Positions 10,996-24,064 of a DNA stretch of 64,000 bases are shown here, piece by piece. Both the position numbers and the translations under genes were made by a program. The notes under the pieces were generated by a model. The model saw only the letters and a program-made list of their open reading frames with translations. It searched no databases and was not told the DNA's origin. The DNA comes from Petrolisthes cinctipes (taxonomy: Eukaryota > Arthropoda > Malacostraca > Decapoda > Porcellanidae), in the NCBI GenBank assembly GCA_033782935.1, contig JAWQEG010000292.1, positions 430,001 to 494,000 of the forward strand, read 5' to 3'. Positions within the stretch are counted from its first letter, which is position 1, and each line of letters begins with the position of its first letter.

Positions 10996-12330
10996 TCCTT
11001 ACATGCCTACTCAGAGCTAGAATATTTTCAAAAAATAGGCTAAAAACATGCTAAAAATCAATCTTTTAGGTGCCTAAAAGTCGATATCTCAAATTCAGTC
11101 CCAAAACACCCGAAAATTCGATATTTACGGGTCCCAAAAGCGATCCTTACATGCCTACTCCGTGTTAGAGTATTTTCAAAATACAGGCCAAAAACATACT
11201 GAAAATCGATCTTTTAGGTTCCCAAAAGTCGATATGTGCATGCATCTTCTGTACCCGTTTATATCTCAAATTCTGGCCCTAAACACCCGAAAATTCGATA
11301 TTTTGGGGTCCCAAAAGCCTACTCCGTGTTAGAGTATTTTTCAAAATTCAGGCCCAAAACATGCTGAAAATCGATATTTTTGGTGCCCAAAGTCAATATG
11401 TGTATGCATCTTCTATACTCGTTTATATCTCAAATTCAGGCTCAAAACACCCGAAAATTCGATATTTTGGGGTCCAAGAAGCGATCTGTACATGCTTACT
11501 CAGTGCTAGAATGTTTTCAAAATATAGGCTCAAAACATGCTCAAAATCGATATTTTAGGTGCCCAAAAGTCGATATGTGCATGCATCTTCTGTACTCGTT
11601 TATATCTCAAATTCAGGCTCAAAACACCCGAAAATTCGATATTTTGGGGTCCCATAAGCGATCTGTACATGCCTACTCAGTGCTAGAATATTTTCAAAAT
11701 ATAGGCTCAAAACATGCTAAAAATCGATATTTTAGGTGCGTAAAGGCGATATCTCAAATTCAGGCCCAAAACACCCGAAAATTCGATATTATGGGGTCCC
11801 AGAAGCGACCTGCACATGCCTACTCCGTGTTATAGTATTTACAAAATACAGGCCCAAAACATGCTCAAAATCGATGTTTTAGGTGCCCAAAAGTCGATAT
11901 GTGCATGCATCTTCTGTACCCGTTTATATTTCAAATTCAGGCTCAAAACACCCGAAAATTCAATATTTTGGGGTCCCAGAAGCGATCTGTACATGCCTAC
12001 TCCGTGTTAGAGTATTTTCAAAATACATGCCCAAAACATGCTGAAATCGATATTTTAGATGCCCAAAGTCAATATGTGCATGTATCTTCTGTACTCGTTT
12101 ATATCTCAAATTCAGGCTCAAAACACCCGAAAATTCAATATTTTGGGGTCCAAGAAGCAATCTGTACATGCCTACACAGTGCTAGAATATTTTCAAAATA
12201 TAGGCTAAAAACATGCTGAAAATCGATATTTTAGGTGCCAAAAAGTCGATATCTCAAATTAAGGCCCAAAACACCCGAAAATTCGATATTTAGGGGTCCC
12301 AGAAGCGATCTGTACATGCCTACTCCGTGT
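10440..12330 (+). repeat. Block recurring at about 5.8 kb, copy 1
   Basis: Corresponds to 16248-18140 at an offset of 5808-5811 bp. Monomer order is the same: TTTTTAAAATACAAG monomer, GCCATAAAGTC short, ACACGAAACTTCG, GCCTAAAAGTC short, TTTACGGG variant, 13-bp-deleted monomer, AATGTTTTC monomer, GCGTAAAGGC short, GTATTTACAAAATAC monomer. Short junctions are at 10435, 10759, 11083, 11748 and 12248. A one-base loss (GCTGAAATCGAT) near 12040 and other point changes separate the copies. Confidence 0.82.
11116..11132 (+). other. CENP-B-box-like 17-mer (8 of 9 essential bases)
   Basis: ATTCGATATTTACGGGT against NTTCGNNNNANNCGGGN. TTCG and CGGG match and only the central A is T. It lies in the half-unit after a GCCTAAAAGTC short monomer. 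Confidence 0.5.
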
Positions 12331-14081
12331 TAGAGTATTTTCAAAATACAGGCCCAAAACATGCTCAAAATCGATGTTTTAGGTGCCAAAAAGTCGATAT
12401 GTGCATGCACCCTCAGTACCCGTTTATATCTCAAATTCAGGCTCAAAACACCCGAAAATACGATATTTTGGGGTCCCAGAAGCGATCTGTACATGCCTAC
12501 TCCGTGTTAGAGTATTTTTAAAATACAGGCCCAAAACATGCTCAAAATCGATGTTTTAGGGGCCGAAAGTCAATCCGTGCATGTATCTTCTGTACCCGTT
12601 TATATCTCAAATTCAGGCTCAAAACACCCGAAAATTCAATATTTTGGGGTCCCAGAAGCAATCTGGACATGCCTACTCAGTGCTAGAATTTTTTCAAAAT
12701 TCAGGCCGAAAACATTCTGAAAATCGAAATTTTTGGTTCCCAAAGTCAATATGTGTATGCATCTTCTATACTCGTTTATATCTCAAATTCAGGCTCAAAA
12801 CACCCGAAAATTCGATATTTTGGGGTCCCAGAAGGGATCTTTACATGCCTACTCCGTGTTAGAGTATTTTCAAAATACAGGCCAAAAACATACTGAAAAT
12901 CGATCTTTTTGGTGCCAAAAAGTCGATATCTCAAATTCAGTCCCAAAACACCCGAAAATTCGATATTTAGGGGTCCCAGAAGCTATCTGTATATGCCTAC
13001 TCCGTGTTAGAGTATTTTCAAAATACAGGCCAAAAACATACTGAAAATCGATCTTTTAGGTGCCCAAAAGTCGATATGTGCATGCATCTTCAGTACCCGT
13101 TTATATCTCTAATTCTGGCCCTAAACGCCCGAAAATTCAATATTTTGGGGTCCCAGAAGCAATCTGTACATGCCTACACAGTGCTAGAATATTTTCAAAA
13201 TATAGGCTAAAAACATGCTAAAAATCGATATTCTAGGTGCCAAAAAGTTGATATATCAAATTAAGGCCCAAAACAACCGAAAATTAGATATTTAGGGGTC
13301 CCAGAAGCTATCTGTACATGCCTACTCCGTGTTAGAGTATTTTTAAAATACAGGCCCAAAACATGCTCAAAATCGATGTTTTAGGGGCCGAAAGTCAATC
13401 CGTACATGTATCTTCTGTACCCGTTTATATCTCAAATTCAGGCTCAAAACACCCGAAAATTCAATATTTTGGGGTCCCAGAAGCAATCTGGACATGCCTA
13501 CTCAATGCTAGATTTTTTTCAAAATTCAGGCCGAAAACATTCTGAAAATCGAAATTTTTGGTTCCCAAAGTCAATATGTGTATGCATCTTCTATACTCGT
13601 TTATATCTCAAATTCAGGCTCAAAACACCCGAAAATTCGATATTTTGGGGTCCCAGAAGCAATCTGTACATGCCTACTCCGTGTTAGAGTATTTTCAAAA
13701 TACAGACTAAAAACATGCTAAAAATCGATATTTTATGTGCCAAAAAGTCGATATCTCAAATTAAGGCCCAAAACACACGAAAATTCGATATTTAGGGGTC
13801 CCAGAAGCGATCTGTACATGCCTACTCCGTGTTAGAGTATTTAAAAAAAAAAGGCCCAAAACATGCTCAAAAACGATGTTTTAGGTGCCAAAAAGTCGAT
13901 ATGTGAATGCACCCTCAGTACCCGTTTATATTTCAAATTCAGGCTCAAAACACCCGAAAATTCGATATTTTGGGGTCCCAGAAGCGATCTGTACATGCCT
14001 ACTCAGTGCTAGAATATTTTCAAAATATAGGCTAAAAACATACTGAAAATCGATATTTTAGGTGCCATAAAGTCGATATCT
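12331..14081 (+). repeat. Heterogeneous stretch with an 825-bp-offset repeat
   Basis: Short junctions are at 12925, 13250 (degenerate, GATATA) and 13750. A segment near 12500-12860 recurs at 13325-13687 (offset 825), sharing TTAGGGGCCGAAAGTCAATC, CAATCTGGACATG and GCCGAAAACATTCTGAAAAT. At 13843 a run of ten A replaces the usual dyad of that monomer. The CACCCTCAGTACCCG monomer (12410, 13910) is also seen near 15900, 19040, 21845 and 23660. Confidence 0.85.
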
Positions 14082-14411
14082 CAAATTCAGTCCCAAAACA
14101 CCCGAAACTTCGATATTTAGGGGTCCCAAAAGCGATCTGTACATGCCTACTCCGTGTTAGAGTATTTTCAAAATTCAGGCCCAAAACATGCTGAAAATAG
14201 ATATTTTTGGTGCCCAAAGTCAATATGTGTATGCATCTTCTATACACGTTTATATCTCAAGTTCAGGCTCAAAACACCCGAAAGCTCGATATTTTGGGGT
14301 CCCAGAAGCGATCTGTACATGCCTACTCAGTGCTAGAATGTTTTTAAAATATAGGCTCAAAACATGCTCAAAATCGATATTTTAGGTGCCCAAAAGTCGA
14401 TATGTGCATGC
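14082..14411 (+). repeat. Distant copy of the first 330 bases of the window
   Basis: Matches 1-330 at an offset of 14081, with the same rare variants: CCCGAAACTTCG, GCTGAAAATAGATATTTTTG, TATACACGTTTATATC, GAAAGCT and TTTTTAAAATATAGGCTC. The match ends near 14411, where CTGTACTCG replaces CTGTACCCG. The short junction just before it is at 14075. Confidence 0.85.
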
Positions 14412-16247
14412 ATCTTCTGTACTCGTTTATATCTCAAATTCAGGCAAAAACACCCGAAAATTCGATATTTTGCGGTCCCAAAAGCGATCTGTACATGCCT
14501 ACTCCGTGTTAGAGTATTTTTAAAATACAGGCCAAAAACATACTGAAAATCGATCTTTTAGGTGCCCAAAAGTCGATATGTGCATGCATCTTCTGTACCC
14601 GTTTATATCTCAAATTCTGGCCCTAAACACCAGAAAATTCAATATTTTGAGGTCCCAAAAGCAATCTGTACATGCCTACTCAGTGCTAGAATATTTTCAA
14701 AATATAGGCTAAAAACATGCTAAAAATCAATCTTTTAGGTGCCTAAAAGTCGATATCTCAAATTCAGTCCCAAAACACCCGAAAATTCAATATTTTGGGG
14801 TCCCAGAAGCAATCTGTACATGCCTACTCAGTGTTAGAGTATTTTCAAAATTCAGGCCCAAAACATGCTGAAAATCGATATTTTTGGTGCCCAAAGTCAA
14901 TATGTGTATGCATTTTCTATACTCGTTTATATCTCAAATTCAGGCTCAAAACACCCGAAAATTCAATATTTTGGGGTCCCAGAAGCAATCTGTACATGCC
15001 TACTCAGTGCTAGAATATTTTCAAAAAATAGGCTAAAAACATGCTAAAAATCAATCTTTTAGGTGCCTAAAAGTCGATATCTCAAATTCAGTCCCAAAAC
15101 ACCCGAAAATTCGATATTTACGGGTCCCAAAAGCGATCTGTACATGCCTACTCCGTGTTAGAGTATTTTCAAAATACAGGCCAAAAACATACTGAAAATC
15201 GATCTTTTAGATGCCCAAAAGTCGATATGTGCATGCATCTTCTGTACCCGTTTATATCTCAAATTCTGGCCCTAAACACCCGAAAATTCGATATTTTGGG
15301 GTCCCAAAAGCCTACTCCGTGTTAGAGTATTTTTCAAAATTCAGGCCCAAAACATGCTGAAAATCAATATTTTTGGTGCCCAGAGTCAATATGTGTATGC
15401 ATCTTCTATACTCGTTTATATCTCAAATTCAGGCTCAAAACACCCGAAAATTCGATATTTTGGGGTCCCAGAAGCGATCTGTACATGCTTACTCAGTGCT
15501 AGAATGTTTTCAAAATATAGGCTCAAAACATGCTCAAAATCGATATTTTAGGTGCCCAAAAGTCGATATGTGCATGCATCTTCTGTACTCGTTTATATCT
15601 CAAATTCAGGCTCAAAACACCCGAAAATTCGATATTTTGGGGTCCCATAAGCGATCTGTACATGCCTACTCAGTGCTAGAATATTTTCAAAATATAGGCT
15701 CAAAACATGCTAAAAATCTATATTTTTAGGTGCGTAAAGGCGAGATCTCAAATTAAGGCCCAAAACACCCTAAAATTCGATATTTAGGGGTCCCAGAAGC
15801 GATCTGTACATGCCTACTCCGTGTTAGAGTATTTTCAAAATACAGGCCCAAAACATGCTCAAAATCGATGTTTTAGGTGCCAAAAAGTCGATATGTGCAT
15901 GCACCCTCAGTACCCGTATATATCTCAAATTCAGGCTCAAAACACCCGAAAATTTGATATTTTGGGGTCCCAGAAGCGATCTGTACATGCCTACTCCGTG
16001 TTAGAGTATTTTTAAAATACAGGCCCAAAACATGCTCAAAATCGATGTTTTAGGGGCCGAAAGTCAATCCGTGCATGTATCTTCTGTACCCGTTTATATC
16101 TCAAATTCAGGCTCAAAACACCCGAAAATTCGATATTTTGGGGTCCCAGAAGGGATCTTTACATGCCTACTCAGTGCTAGAATATTTTTAAAATATAGGC
16201 TAAAAACATGCTAAAAATCGATCTTTTAGGTGCCAAAAAGTCGATAT
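14412..16247 (+). repeat. Satellite stretch sharing 14830-15730 with 16645-17545
   Basis: Short junctions are at 14752, 15076, 15742 (degenerate, GAGATC) and 16243. Bases of about 14830-15730 match 16645-17545 at an offset of 1815, including the 13-bp-deleted monomer at 15311. About 15354-16000 also matches 23111-23760 (offset 7757, equal to 1815 plus 5942). The same monomer set is thus shared by three places. Confidence 0.83.
15109..15125 (+). other. CENP-B-box-like 17-mer (8 of 9 essential bases)
   Basis: Same ATTCGATATTTACGGGT form as at 11116, in the corresponding monomer of a related block. Confidence 0.5.
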
Positions 16248-18140
16248 CTCAAATTAAGGCCCAAAACACACGAAAATTCGATATTTAGGGGTCCCAGAAG
16301 CGATCTGTACATGCCTACTCCGTGTTAGAGTATTTTTAAAATACAAGCCCAAAACATGCTCAAAATCGATGTTTTAGGTGCCCAAAGTCAATCCGTGCAT
16401 GTATCTTCTGTACCCGTTTATATCTCAAATTCAGGCTCAAAACACCCGAAAATTCAATATTTTGGGGTCCCAGAAGCAATCTGTACATGCCTACTCAGTG
16501 CTAGAATATTTTCAAAATATAGGCCAAAAACATACAGAAAATTGATATTTTAGGTGCCATAAAGTCGATATCTCAAATTCAGTCCCAAAACACACGAAAC
16601 TTCGATATTTAGGGGTCCCAGAAGCGATCTGTACATGCCTACTCCGTGTTAGAGTATTTTCAAAATTCAGGCCCAAAACATGCTGAAAATCGATATTTTT
16701 GGTGCCCAAAGTCAATATGTGTATGCATTTTCTATACTCGTTTATATCTCAAATTCAGGCTCAAAACACCCGAAAATTCGATATTTTGGGGTCCCAGAAG
16801 CAATCTGTACATGCCTACTCAGTGCAAGAATATTTTCAAAAAATAGGCTAAAAACATGCTAAAAATCAATCTTTTAGGTGCCTAAAAGTCGATATCTCAA
16901 ATTCAGTCCCAAAACACCCGAAAATTCGATATTTACGGGTCCCAAAAGCGATCTGTACATGCCTACTCCGTGTTAGAGTATTTTCAAAATACAGGCCAAA
17001 AACATACTGAAAATCGATCTTTTAGGTGCCCAAAAGTCGATATGTGCATGCATCTTCTGTACCCGTTTATATCTCAAATTCTGGCCCTAAACACCCGAAA
17101 ATTCGATATTTTGGGGTCCCAAAAGCCTACTCCGTGTTAGAGTATTTTTCAAAATTCAGGCCCAAAACATGCTGAAAATCAATATTTTTGGTGCCCAAAG
17201 TCAATATGTGTATGCATCTTCTATACTCGTTTATATCTCAAATTCAGGCTCAAAACACCCGAAAATTCGATTATTTGGGGTCCCAGAAGCGATCTGTACA
17301 TGCTTACTCAGTGCTAGAATGTTTTCAAAATATAGGCTCAAAACATGCTCAAAATCGATATTTTAGGTGCCCAAAAGTCGATATGTGCATGCATCTTCTG
17401 TACTCGTTTATATCTCAAATTCAGGCTCAAAACACCCGAAAATTCGATATTTTGGGGTCCCATAAGCGATCTGTACATGCCTACTCAGTGCTAGAATATT
17501 TTCAAAATATAGGCTCAAAACATGCTAAAAATCGATATTTTAGGTGCGTAAAGGCGATATCTCAAATTCAGGCCCAAAACACCCGAAAATTCGATATTAT
17601 TGGGTCCCAGAAGCGACCTGTACATGCCTACTCCGTGTTAGAGTATTTACAAAATACAGGCCCAAAACATGCTCAAAATCGATGTTTTAGGTGCCCAAAA
17701 GTCGATATGTGCATGCATCTTCTGTACCCGTTTATATCTCAAATTCTGGCTCAAAACACCCGAAAATTCAATATTTTGGGGTCCCAGAAGCGATCTGTAC
17801 ATGCCTACTCCGTGTTAGAGTATTTTCAAAATTCATGCCCAAAACATGCTGAAAATCGATATTTTAGATGCCCAAAGTCAATATGTGCATGTATCTTCTG
17901 TACTCGTTTATATCTCAAATTCAGGCTCAAAACACCCGAAAATTCAATATTTTGGGGTCCCAGAAGCAATCTGTATATACCTACTCAGTGCCAGAATATT
18001 TTCAAAATATAGGCTAAAAACATGCTAAAAATCGATATTTTAGGTGCCAAAAAGTCGATATCTCAAATTAAGGCCCAAAACACTAGAAAATTCGATATTT
18101 AGGTGTCCAAGAAGCGATCTGTACATGCCTACTCCGTGTT
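16248..18140 (+). repeat. Block recurring at about 5.8 kb, copy 2
   Basis: Partner of 10440-12330 (offset about 5808) and, over its first 1.3 kb, of 22191-23490 (offset 5942-5943). Short junctions are at 16567, 16891, 17556 and 18057. Contains the 13-bp-deleted monomer at 17126. A point change GATTATTTGGGG near 17269 is private to this copy. About 17450-18010 also matches 19930-20490 at an offset of 2477, which is 2802 minus 325. Confidence 0.83.
16924..16940 (+). other. CENP-B-box-like 17-mer (8 of 9 essential bases)
   Basis: ATTCGATATTTACGGGT, the same form and same block position as at 11116 and 22866. Confidence 0.5.
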
Positions 18141-19295
18141 AGAGTATTTTCAAATTACAGGCCCAAAACATGCTCAAAATCGATGTTTTAGGTGCCAAAA
18201 AGTCGATATGTGTATGCATCTTCAGTACCCGTTTATATCTCAAATTCAGGCTCAAAACACCCGAAAATTCGATATTTTGGGGTCCCAGAAGCGATCTGTA
18301 CAAGCCTACTCCGTTTTAGAGTATTTTCAAAATACATGCCCAAAACATGCTGAAAATCGATATTTTAGATGCCCAAAGTCAATATGTGCATGTATCTTCT
18401 GTACCCGTTTATATCTCAAATTCAGGATCAAAACACCCGAAAATTCGATATTTTGGGGTCCCAGAAGGGATCTTTACATGCCTACTCCGTGCTAGAGTAT
18501 TTTCAAAATACAGGCCAAAAACATACTGAAAATCGATCTTTTAGGTGCCAAAAAGTCGATATCTCAAATTCAGTCCCAAAACACCAGAAAATTTGATATT
18601 TAGGGGTCCCAGAAGCGACCTGTATATGCCTACTCCGTGTTAGAGTATTTTCAAAATACAGGCCAAAAACATACTGAAAATCGATCTTTTAGGTGCCCAA
18701 AAGTCGATATGTGCATGCATCTTCAGTACCCGTTTATATATCAAATTCTTGCTCAAAACACCCGAAAATTCAATATTTTGGGGTCCCAGAAGCATTCTGT
18801 ACATGCCTACTCAGTGTTAGAGTATTTTCAAAATACAAGCCCAAAACAAGCTGAAAATCGATATTTTATGTGCCAAAAAGTCGATATCTCAAATTAAGGC
18901 CCAAAACACCCGAAAATTCGATATTTAGGGGTCCCAGAAGCGATCTGTACATGTCTACTCCGTGTTAGAGTATTTTCAAAATACAGGCCCAAAACATGCT
19001 CAAAATCGATGTTTTAGGTGCCAAAAAGTCGATATGTGCATGCACCCTCAGTACCCGTTTATATCTCAAATTCAGGCTCAAAACACCCGAAAATTCGATA
19101 TTTTGGGGTCCCAGAAGAGATTTGTACATGCCTACTCCGTGTTAGAGTATTTTTAAAATACAGGCCCAAAACATGCTCAAAATCGATATTTTAGGGGCCG
19201 AAAGTCAATCCGTGCATGTATCTTCTGTACCCGTTTATATCTCAAATTCAGGCTCAAAACACCCGAAAATTCAATATTTTGGGGTCCCAGAAGCA
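18010..19295 (+). repeat. Segment repeated at +2802 bp, copy 1
   Basis: Matches 20812-22097. Shared private variants include TCAAATTACAGGCCC, GTACAAGCCTACTCCGTTTT, TCAGGATCAAAACACC, AGAAGGGATCTTTACATG, AACACCAGAAAATTTGATAT and CAAATTCTTGCTC. Short junctions are at 18057, 18558 and 18883. Copies differ at scattered positions, for example CATTCTGTACATG near 18793 against CAATCTGTACATG. Confidence 0.87.
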
Positions 19296-20811
19296 ATCTG
19301 GACATGCCTACTCAGTGCTAGAATTTTTTCAAAATTCAGGCCGAAAACATTCTGAAAATCGATCTTTTTGGTGCCAAAAAGTCGATATCTCAAATTCAGT
19401 CCCAAAACACCCGAAAATTCGATATTTAGGGGTCCCAGAAGCTATCTGTATATGCCTACTCCGTGTTAGAGTATTTTCAAAATACAGGCCAAAAACATAC
19501 TGAAAATAGATCTTTTAGGTGCCCAAAAGTCGATATGTGCATGCATCTTCAGTACCCGTTTATATCTCAAATTCTGGCTCAAAACACCCGAAAATTCAAT
19601 ATTTTGGGTTCCCAGAAGCAATCTGTACATGCCTACTCAGTGCTAGAATATTTTTAAAATATAGGCTAAAAACATGCTAAAAATCGATCTTTAAGGTGCC
19701 AAAAAGTCGATATCTCAAATTCAGTCCCAAAACACACGAAAATTCGATATTTTGGGTTCCCAGAAGCAATCTGTACATGCCTACTCAGTGCTAGAATATT
19801 TTCAAAATATAGGCTCAAAACATGCTCAAAATCGATATTTTAGGTGCCCAAAAGTCTATATGTGCATGCATCTTCTGTACTCGTTTATATCTCAAATTCA
19901 GGCTCAAAACACCCGAAAATTCGATATTTTGGGGTCCCATAAGCGATCTGTACATGCCTACTCAGTGCTAGAATATTTTCAAAATATAGGCTCAAAACAT
20001 GCTAAAAATCGATATTTTAGGTGCGTATAGGCGATATCTCAAATTCAGGCCCAAAACACCCGAAAATTCGATATTATTGGGTCCCAGAAGCGACCTGTAC
20101 ATGCCTACTCCGTGTTAGAGTATTTACAAAATACAGGCCCAAAACATGCTCAAAATCGATGTTTTAGGTGCCCAAAAGTCGATATGTGCATGCATCTTCT
20201 GTACCCGTTTATATCTCAAATTCAGGCTCAAAACACCCGAAAATTCAATATTTTGGGGTCCCAGAAGCGATCTGTACATGCCTACTCCGTGTTAGAGTAT
20301 TTTCAAAATACATGCCCAAAACATGCTGAAAATCGATATTTTAGATGCCCAAAGTCAATATGTGCATGTATCTTCTGTACTCGTTTATATCTCAAATTCA
20401 GGCGCAAAACACCCGAAAATTCAATATTTTGGGGTTCCAGAAGCAATCTGTATATACCTACTCAGTGCCAGAATATTTTCAAAATATAGGCTAAAAACAT
20501 GATAAAAATCGATATTTTAGGTGCCAAAAATTCGATATCTCAAATTCAGTCCCAAAACACCCGAAAATTCGATATTTAGGGGTCCCAGAAGCGATCTGTA
20601 CATGCCTACTCCGTGTTAGAGTATTTTCAAAATACAGGCCAAAAACATACTGAATATAGATATTTTAGGTGCCCAAAAGTCGATATGTGCATGCTTCTTC
20701 TGTACCCGTTTAAATCTCTAATTCTGGCCCTAAACACCCGAAAATTCAATATTTTGGGGTCCAAGAAGCAATCTGTACATGCCTACACAGTGCTACAATA
20801 TTTTCAAAATA
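19296..20811 (+). repeat. Satellite between the two 2802-bp-offset segments
   Basis: Short junctions are at 19384, 19709, 20033 and 20534. The left part carries GAATTTTTTCAAAATTCAGG and GCCGAAAACATTCTG, as near 12690 and 13515. About 19930-20490 matches 17450-18010 (offset 2477). Only satellite DNA is present. Confidence 0.84.
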
Positions 20812-22097
20812 TATGCTAAAAACATGCTAAAAATCGATATTTTAGGTGCCAAAAAGTCGATATCTCAAATTAAGGCCCAAAACACCCGAAAATTCGATAT
20901 TTAGGGGTCCAAGAAGCGATCTGTACATGCCTACTCCGTGTTAGAGTATTTTCAAATTACAGGCCCAAAACATGCTCAAAATCGATGTTTTAGGTGCCAA
21001 AAAGTCGATATGTGCATGCATCTTCAGTACCCGTTTATATCTCAAATTCAGGCTCAAAACACCCGAAAATTCGATATTTTGGGGTCCCAGAAGCGATCTG
21101 TACAAGCCTACTCCGTTTTAGAGTATTTTCAAAATACATGCCCAAAACATGCTGAAAATCGATATTATAGATGCCCAAAGTCAATATGTGCATGTATCTT
21201 CTGTACCCGTTTATATCTCAAATTCAGGATCAAAACACCCGAAAATTCGATATTTTGGGGTCCCAGAAGGGATCTTTACATGCCTACTCCGTGTTAGAGT
21301 ATTTTCAAAATACAGGCCAAAAACATACTGAAAATCGATCTTTTAGGTGCCAAAAAGTCGATATCTCAAATTCAGTCCCAAAACACCAGAAAATTTGATA
21401 TTTAGGGGTCCCAGAAGCGACCTGTATATGCCTACTCCGTGTTAGAGTATTTTCAAAATACAGGCCAAAAACATACTGAAAATCGATCTTTTAGGTGCCC
21501 AAAAGTCGATATGTGCATGCATCTTCAGTACCCGTTTATATATCAAATTCTTGCTCAAAACACCCGAAAATTCAATATTTTGGGGTCCCAGAAGCAATCT
21601 GTACATGCCTACTCAGTGTTAGAGTATTTTCAAAATACAAGCCCAAAACAAGCTGAAAATCGATATTTTATGTGCCAAAAAGTCGATATCTCAAATTAAG
21701 GCCCAAAACACCCGAAAATTCGATATTTAGGGGTCCCAGAAGCGATCTGTACATGCCTACTCCGTGTTAGAGTATTTTCAAAATACAGGCCCTAAACATG
21801 CTCAAAATCGATGTTTTAGGTGCCAAAAAGTCGATATGTGCATGAACCCTCAGTACCCGTTTATATCTCAAATTCAGGCTCAAAACACCCGAAAATTCGA
21901 TATTTTGGGGTCCCAGAAGCGATCTGTACATGCCTACTCCGTGTTAGAGTATTTTTAAAATACAGGCCCAAAACATGCTCAAAATCGATATTTTAGGGGC
22001 CGAAAGTCAATCCGTGCATGTATCTTCTGTACCCGTTTATATCTCAAATTCAGGCTCAAAACACCCGAAAATTCAATATTTTTGGGTCCCAGAAGCA
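20812..22097 (+). repeat. Segment repeated at +2802 bp, copy 2
   Basis: Partner of 18010-19295. Short junctions are at 20859, 21360 and 21685, each exactly 2802 bases after its partner. At the right end AATCTGGACATG of copy 1 becomes AATCTGTACATG and the next monomer is of another type, marking the boundary. Confidence 0.87.
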
Positions 22098-23490
22098 ATC
22101 TGTACATGCCTACTCAGAGCTAGAATATTTTCAAAATATAGGCTAAAAACATGCTAAAAATCGATATTTTATGTGCCAAAAAGTCGATATCTCAAATTAA
22201 GGCCCAAAACACACGAAAATTCGATATTTAGGGGTCCCAGAAGCGATCTGTACATGCCTACTCCGTGTTAGAGTATTTTTAAAATACAAGCCCAAAACAT
22301 GCTCAAAATCGATGTTTTAGGTGCCCAAAGTCAATCCGTGCATGTATCTTCTGTACCCGTTTATATCTCAAATTCAGGCTCAAAACACCCGAAAATTCAA
22401 TATTTTGGGGTCCCAGAAGCAATCTGTACATGCCTACTCAGTGCTAGAATATTTTCAAAATATAGGCCAAAAACATACTGAAAATTGATATTTTAGGTGC
22501 CATAAATCGATATCTCAAATTCAGTCCCAAAACACACGAAACTTCGATATTTAGGGGTTCCAGAAGCGATCTGTACATGCCTACTCTGTGTTAGAGTATT
22601 TTCAAAATTCAGGCCCAAAACATGCTGAAAATCGATATTTTTGGTGCCCAAAGTCAATATGTGTATGCATTTTCTATACTCGTTTATATCTCAAATTCAG
22701 GCTCAAAACACCCGAAAATTCGATATTTTGGGGTCCCAGAAGCAATCTGTACATGCCAACTCAGTGCTAGAATATTTTCAAAAAATAGGCTAAAAACATG
22801 CTAAAAATCAATCTTTTAGGTGCCTAAAAGTCGATATCTCAAATTCAGTCCCAAAACACCCGAAAATTCGATATTTACGGGTCCCAAAAGCGATCTGTAC
22901 ATGCCTACTCCGTGTTAGAGTATTTTCAAAATACAGGCCAAAAACATACTGAAAATCGATCTTTTAGGTGCCCAAAAGTCGATATGTGCATGCATCTTCT
23001 GTACCCGTTTATATCTCAAATTCTGGCCCTAAACACCCGAAAATTCGATATTTTGGGGTCCCAAAAGCCTACTCCGTGTTAGAGTATTTTTCAAAATTCA
23101 GGCCCAAAACATGCTGAAAATCAATATTTTTGGTGCCCAAAGTCAATATGTGTATGCATCTTCTATACTCGTTTATATCTCAAGTTCAGGCTCAAAACAC
23201 CCGAAAATTCGATATTTTGGGGTCCCAGAAGCGATCTGTACATGCTTACTCAGTGCTAGAATGTTTTCAAAATATAGTCTCAAAACATGCTCAAAATCGA
23301 TATTTTAGGTGCCCAAAAGTCGATATGTGCATGCATCTTCTGTACTCGTTTATATCTCAAATTCAGGCTCAAAACACCCGAAAATTCGATATTTTGGGGT
23401 CCCATAAGCGATCTGTACATGCCTACTCAGTGCTAGAATATTTTCAAAATATAGGCTCAAAACATGCTAAAAATCGATATTTTTAGGTGC
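22098..23490 (+). repeat. Block recurring at about 5.9 kb, copy 3
   Basis: From 22191 it matches 16248-17548 (offset 5943, then 5942 after a one-base loss in GCCATAAATCG near 22505). Short junctions are at 22196, 22509 and 22833. Contains the sixth 13-bp-deleted monomer at 23068. At the right end it follows the 15.7-kb version (TTTTTAGGTGCGTAAAGGC then AAATTAAGG) and not the 17.5-kb version, so it is a chimera of the two. Confidence 0.83.
22866..22882 (+). other. CENP-B-box-like 17-mer (8 of 9 essential bases)
   Basis: ATTCGATATTTACGGGT, in the monomer equivalent to those at 11116 and 16924. Confidence 0.5.
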
Positions 23491-24064
23491 GTAAAGGCGA
23501 TATCTCAAATTAAGGCCCAAAACACCCGAAAATTCGATATTTAGGGGTCCCAGAAGCGATCTGTACATGCCTACTCCGTGTTAGAGTATTTTCAAAATAC
23601 AGGCCCAAAACATGCTCAAAATCGATGTTTTAGGTGCCAAAAAGTCGATATGTGCATGCACCCTCAGTACCCGTATATATCTCAAATTCAGGCTCAAAAC
23701 ACCCGAAAATTTGATATTTTGGGGTCCCAGAAGGGATCTGTACATGCCTACTCCGTGTTAGAGTATTTTCAAAATACAGGCTAAAAACATACTGAAAATC
23801 GATCTTTTAGGTGCCCAAAAGTCGATATGTGCATGTATCTTCTGTACCCGTTTATATCTCAAATTCAGGCTCAAAACACCCGAAAATTCGATATTTTGGG
23901 GTCCCAGAAGCAATCTGTACATGCCTACTCAGTGCTAGAATATTTTCAAAAAATAGGCTAAAAACATGCTAAAAATCAATCTTTTAGGTGCCTAAAAGTC
24001 GATATCTCAAATTCAGTCCCAAAACACCCGAAAATTCGATATTTACGGGTCCCAAAAGCGATCT
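23491..24064 (+). repeat. Short mixed stretch before the 2653-bp duplication
   Basis: Short junctions are at 23499 and 24001. The first part equals the 15.8-kb CACCCTCAGTACCCG monomer region (offset 7757). It ends with the GCCTAAAAGTC short monomer and the TTTACGGG variant. Confidence 0.82.
24034..24050 (+). other. CENP-B-box-like 17-mer (8 of 9 essential bases)
   Basis: ATTCGATATTTACGGGT, following the GCCTAAAAGTC short monomer whose junction is at 24001. Confidence 0.5.

Noticed and set aside
13841..13852. Poly-A run as the tail of a retroelement insertion
   Set aside because: The ten-A run replaces the dyad within an otherwise normal monomer. There is no inserted sequence and no target-site duplication.
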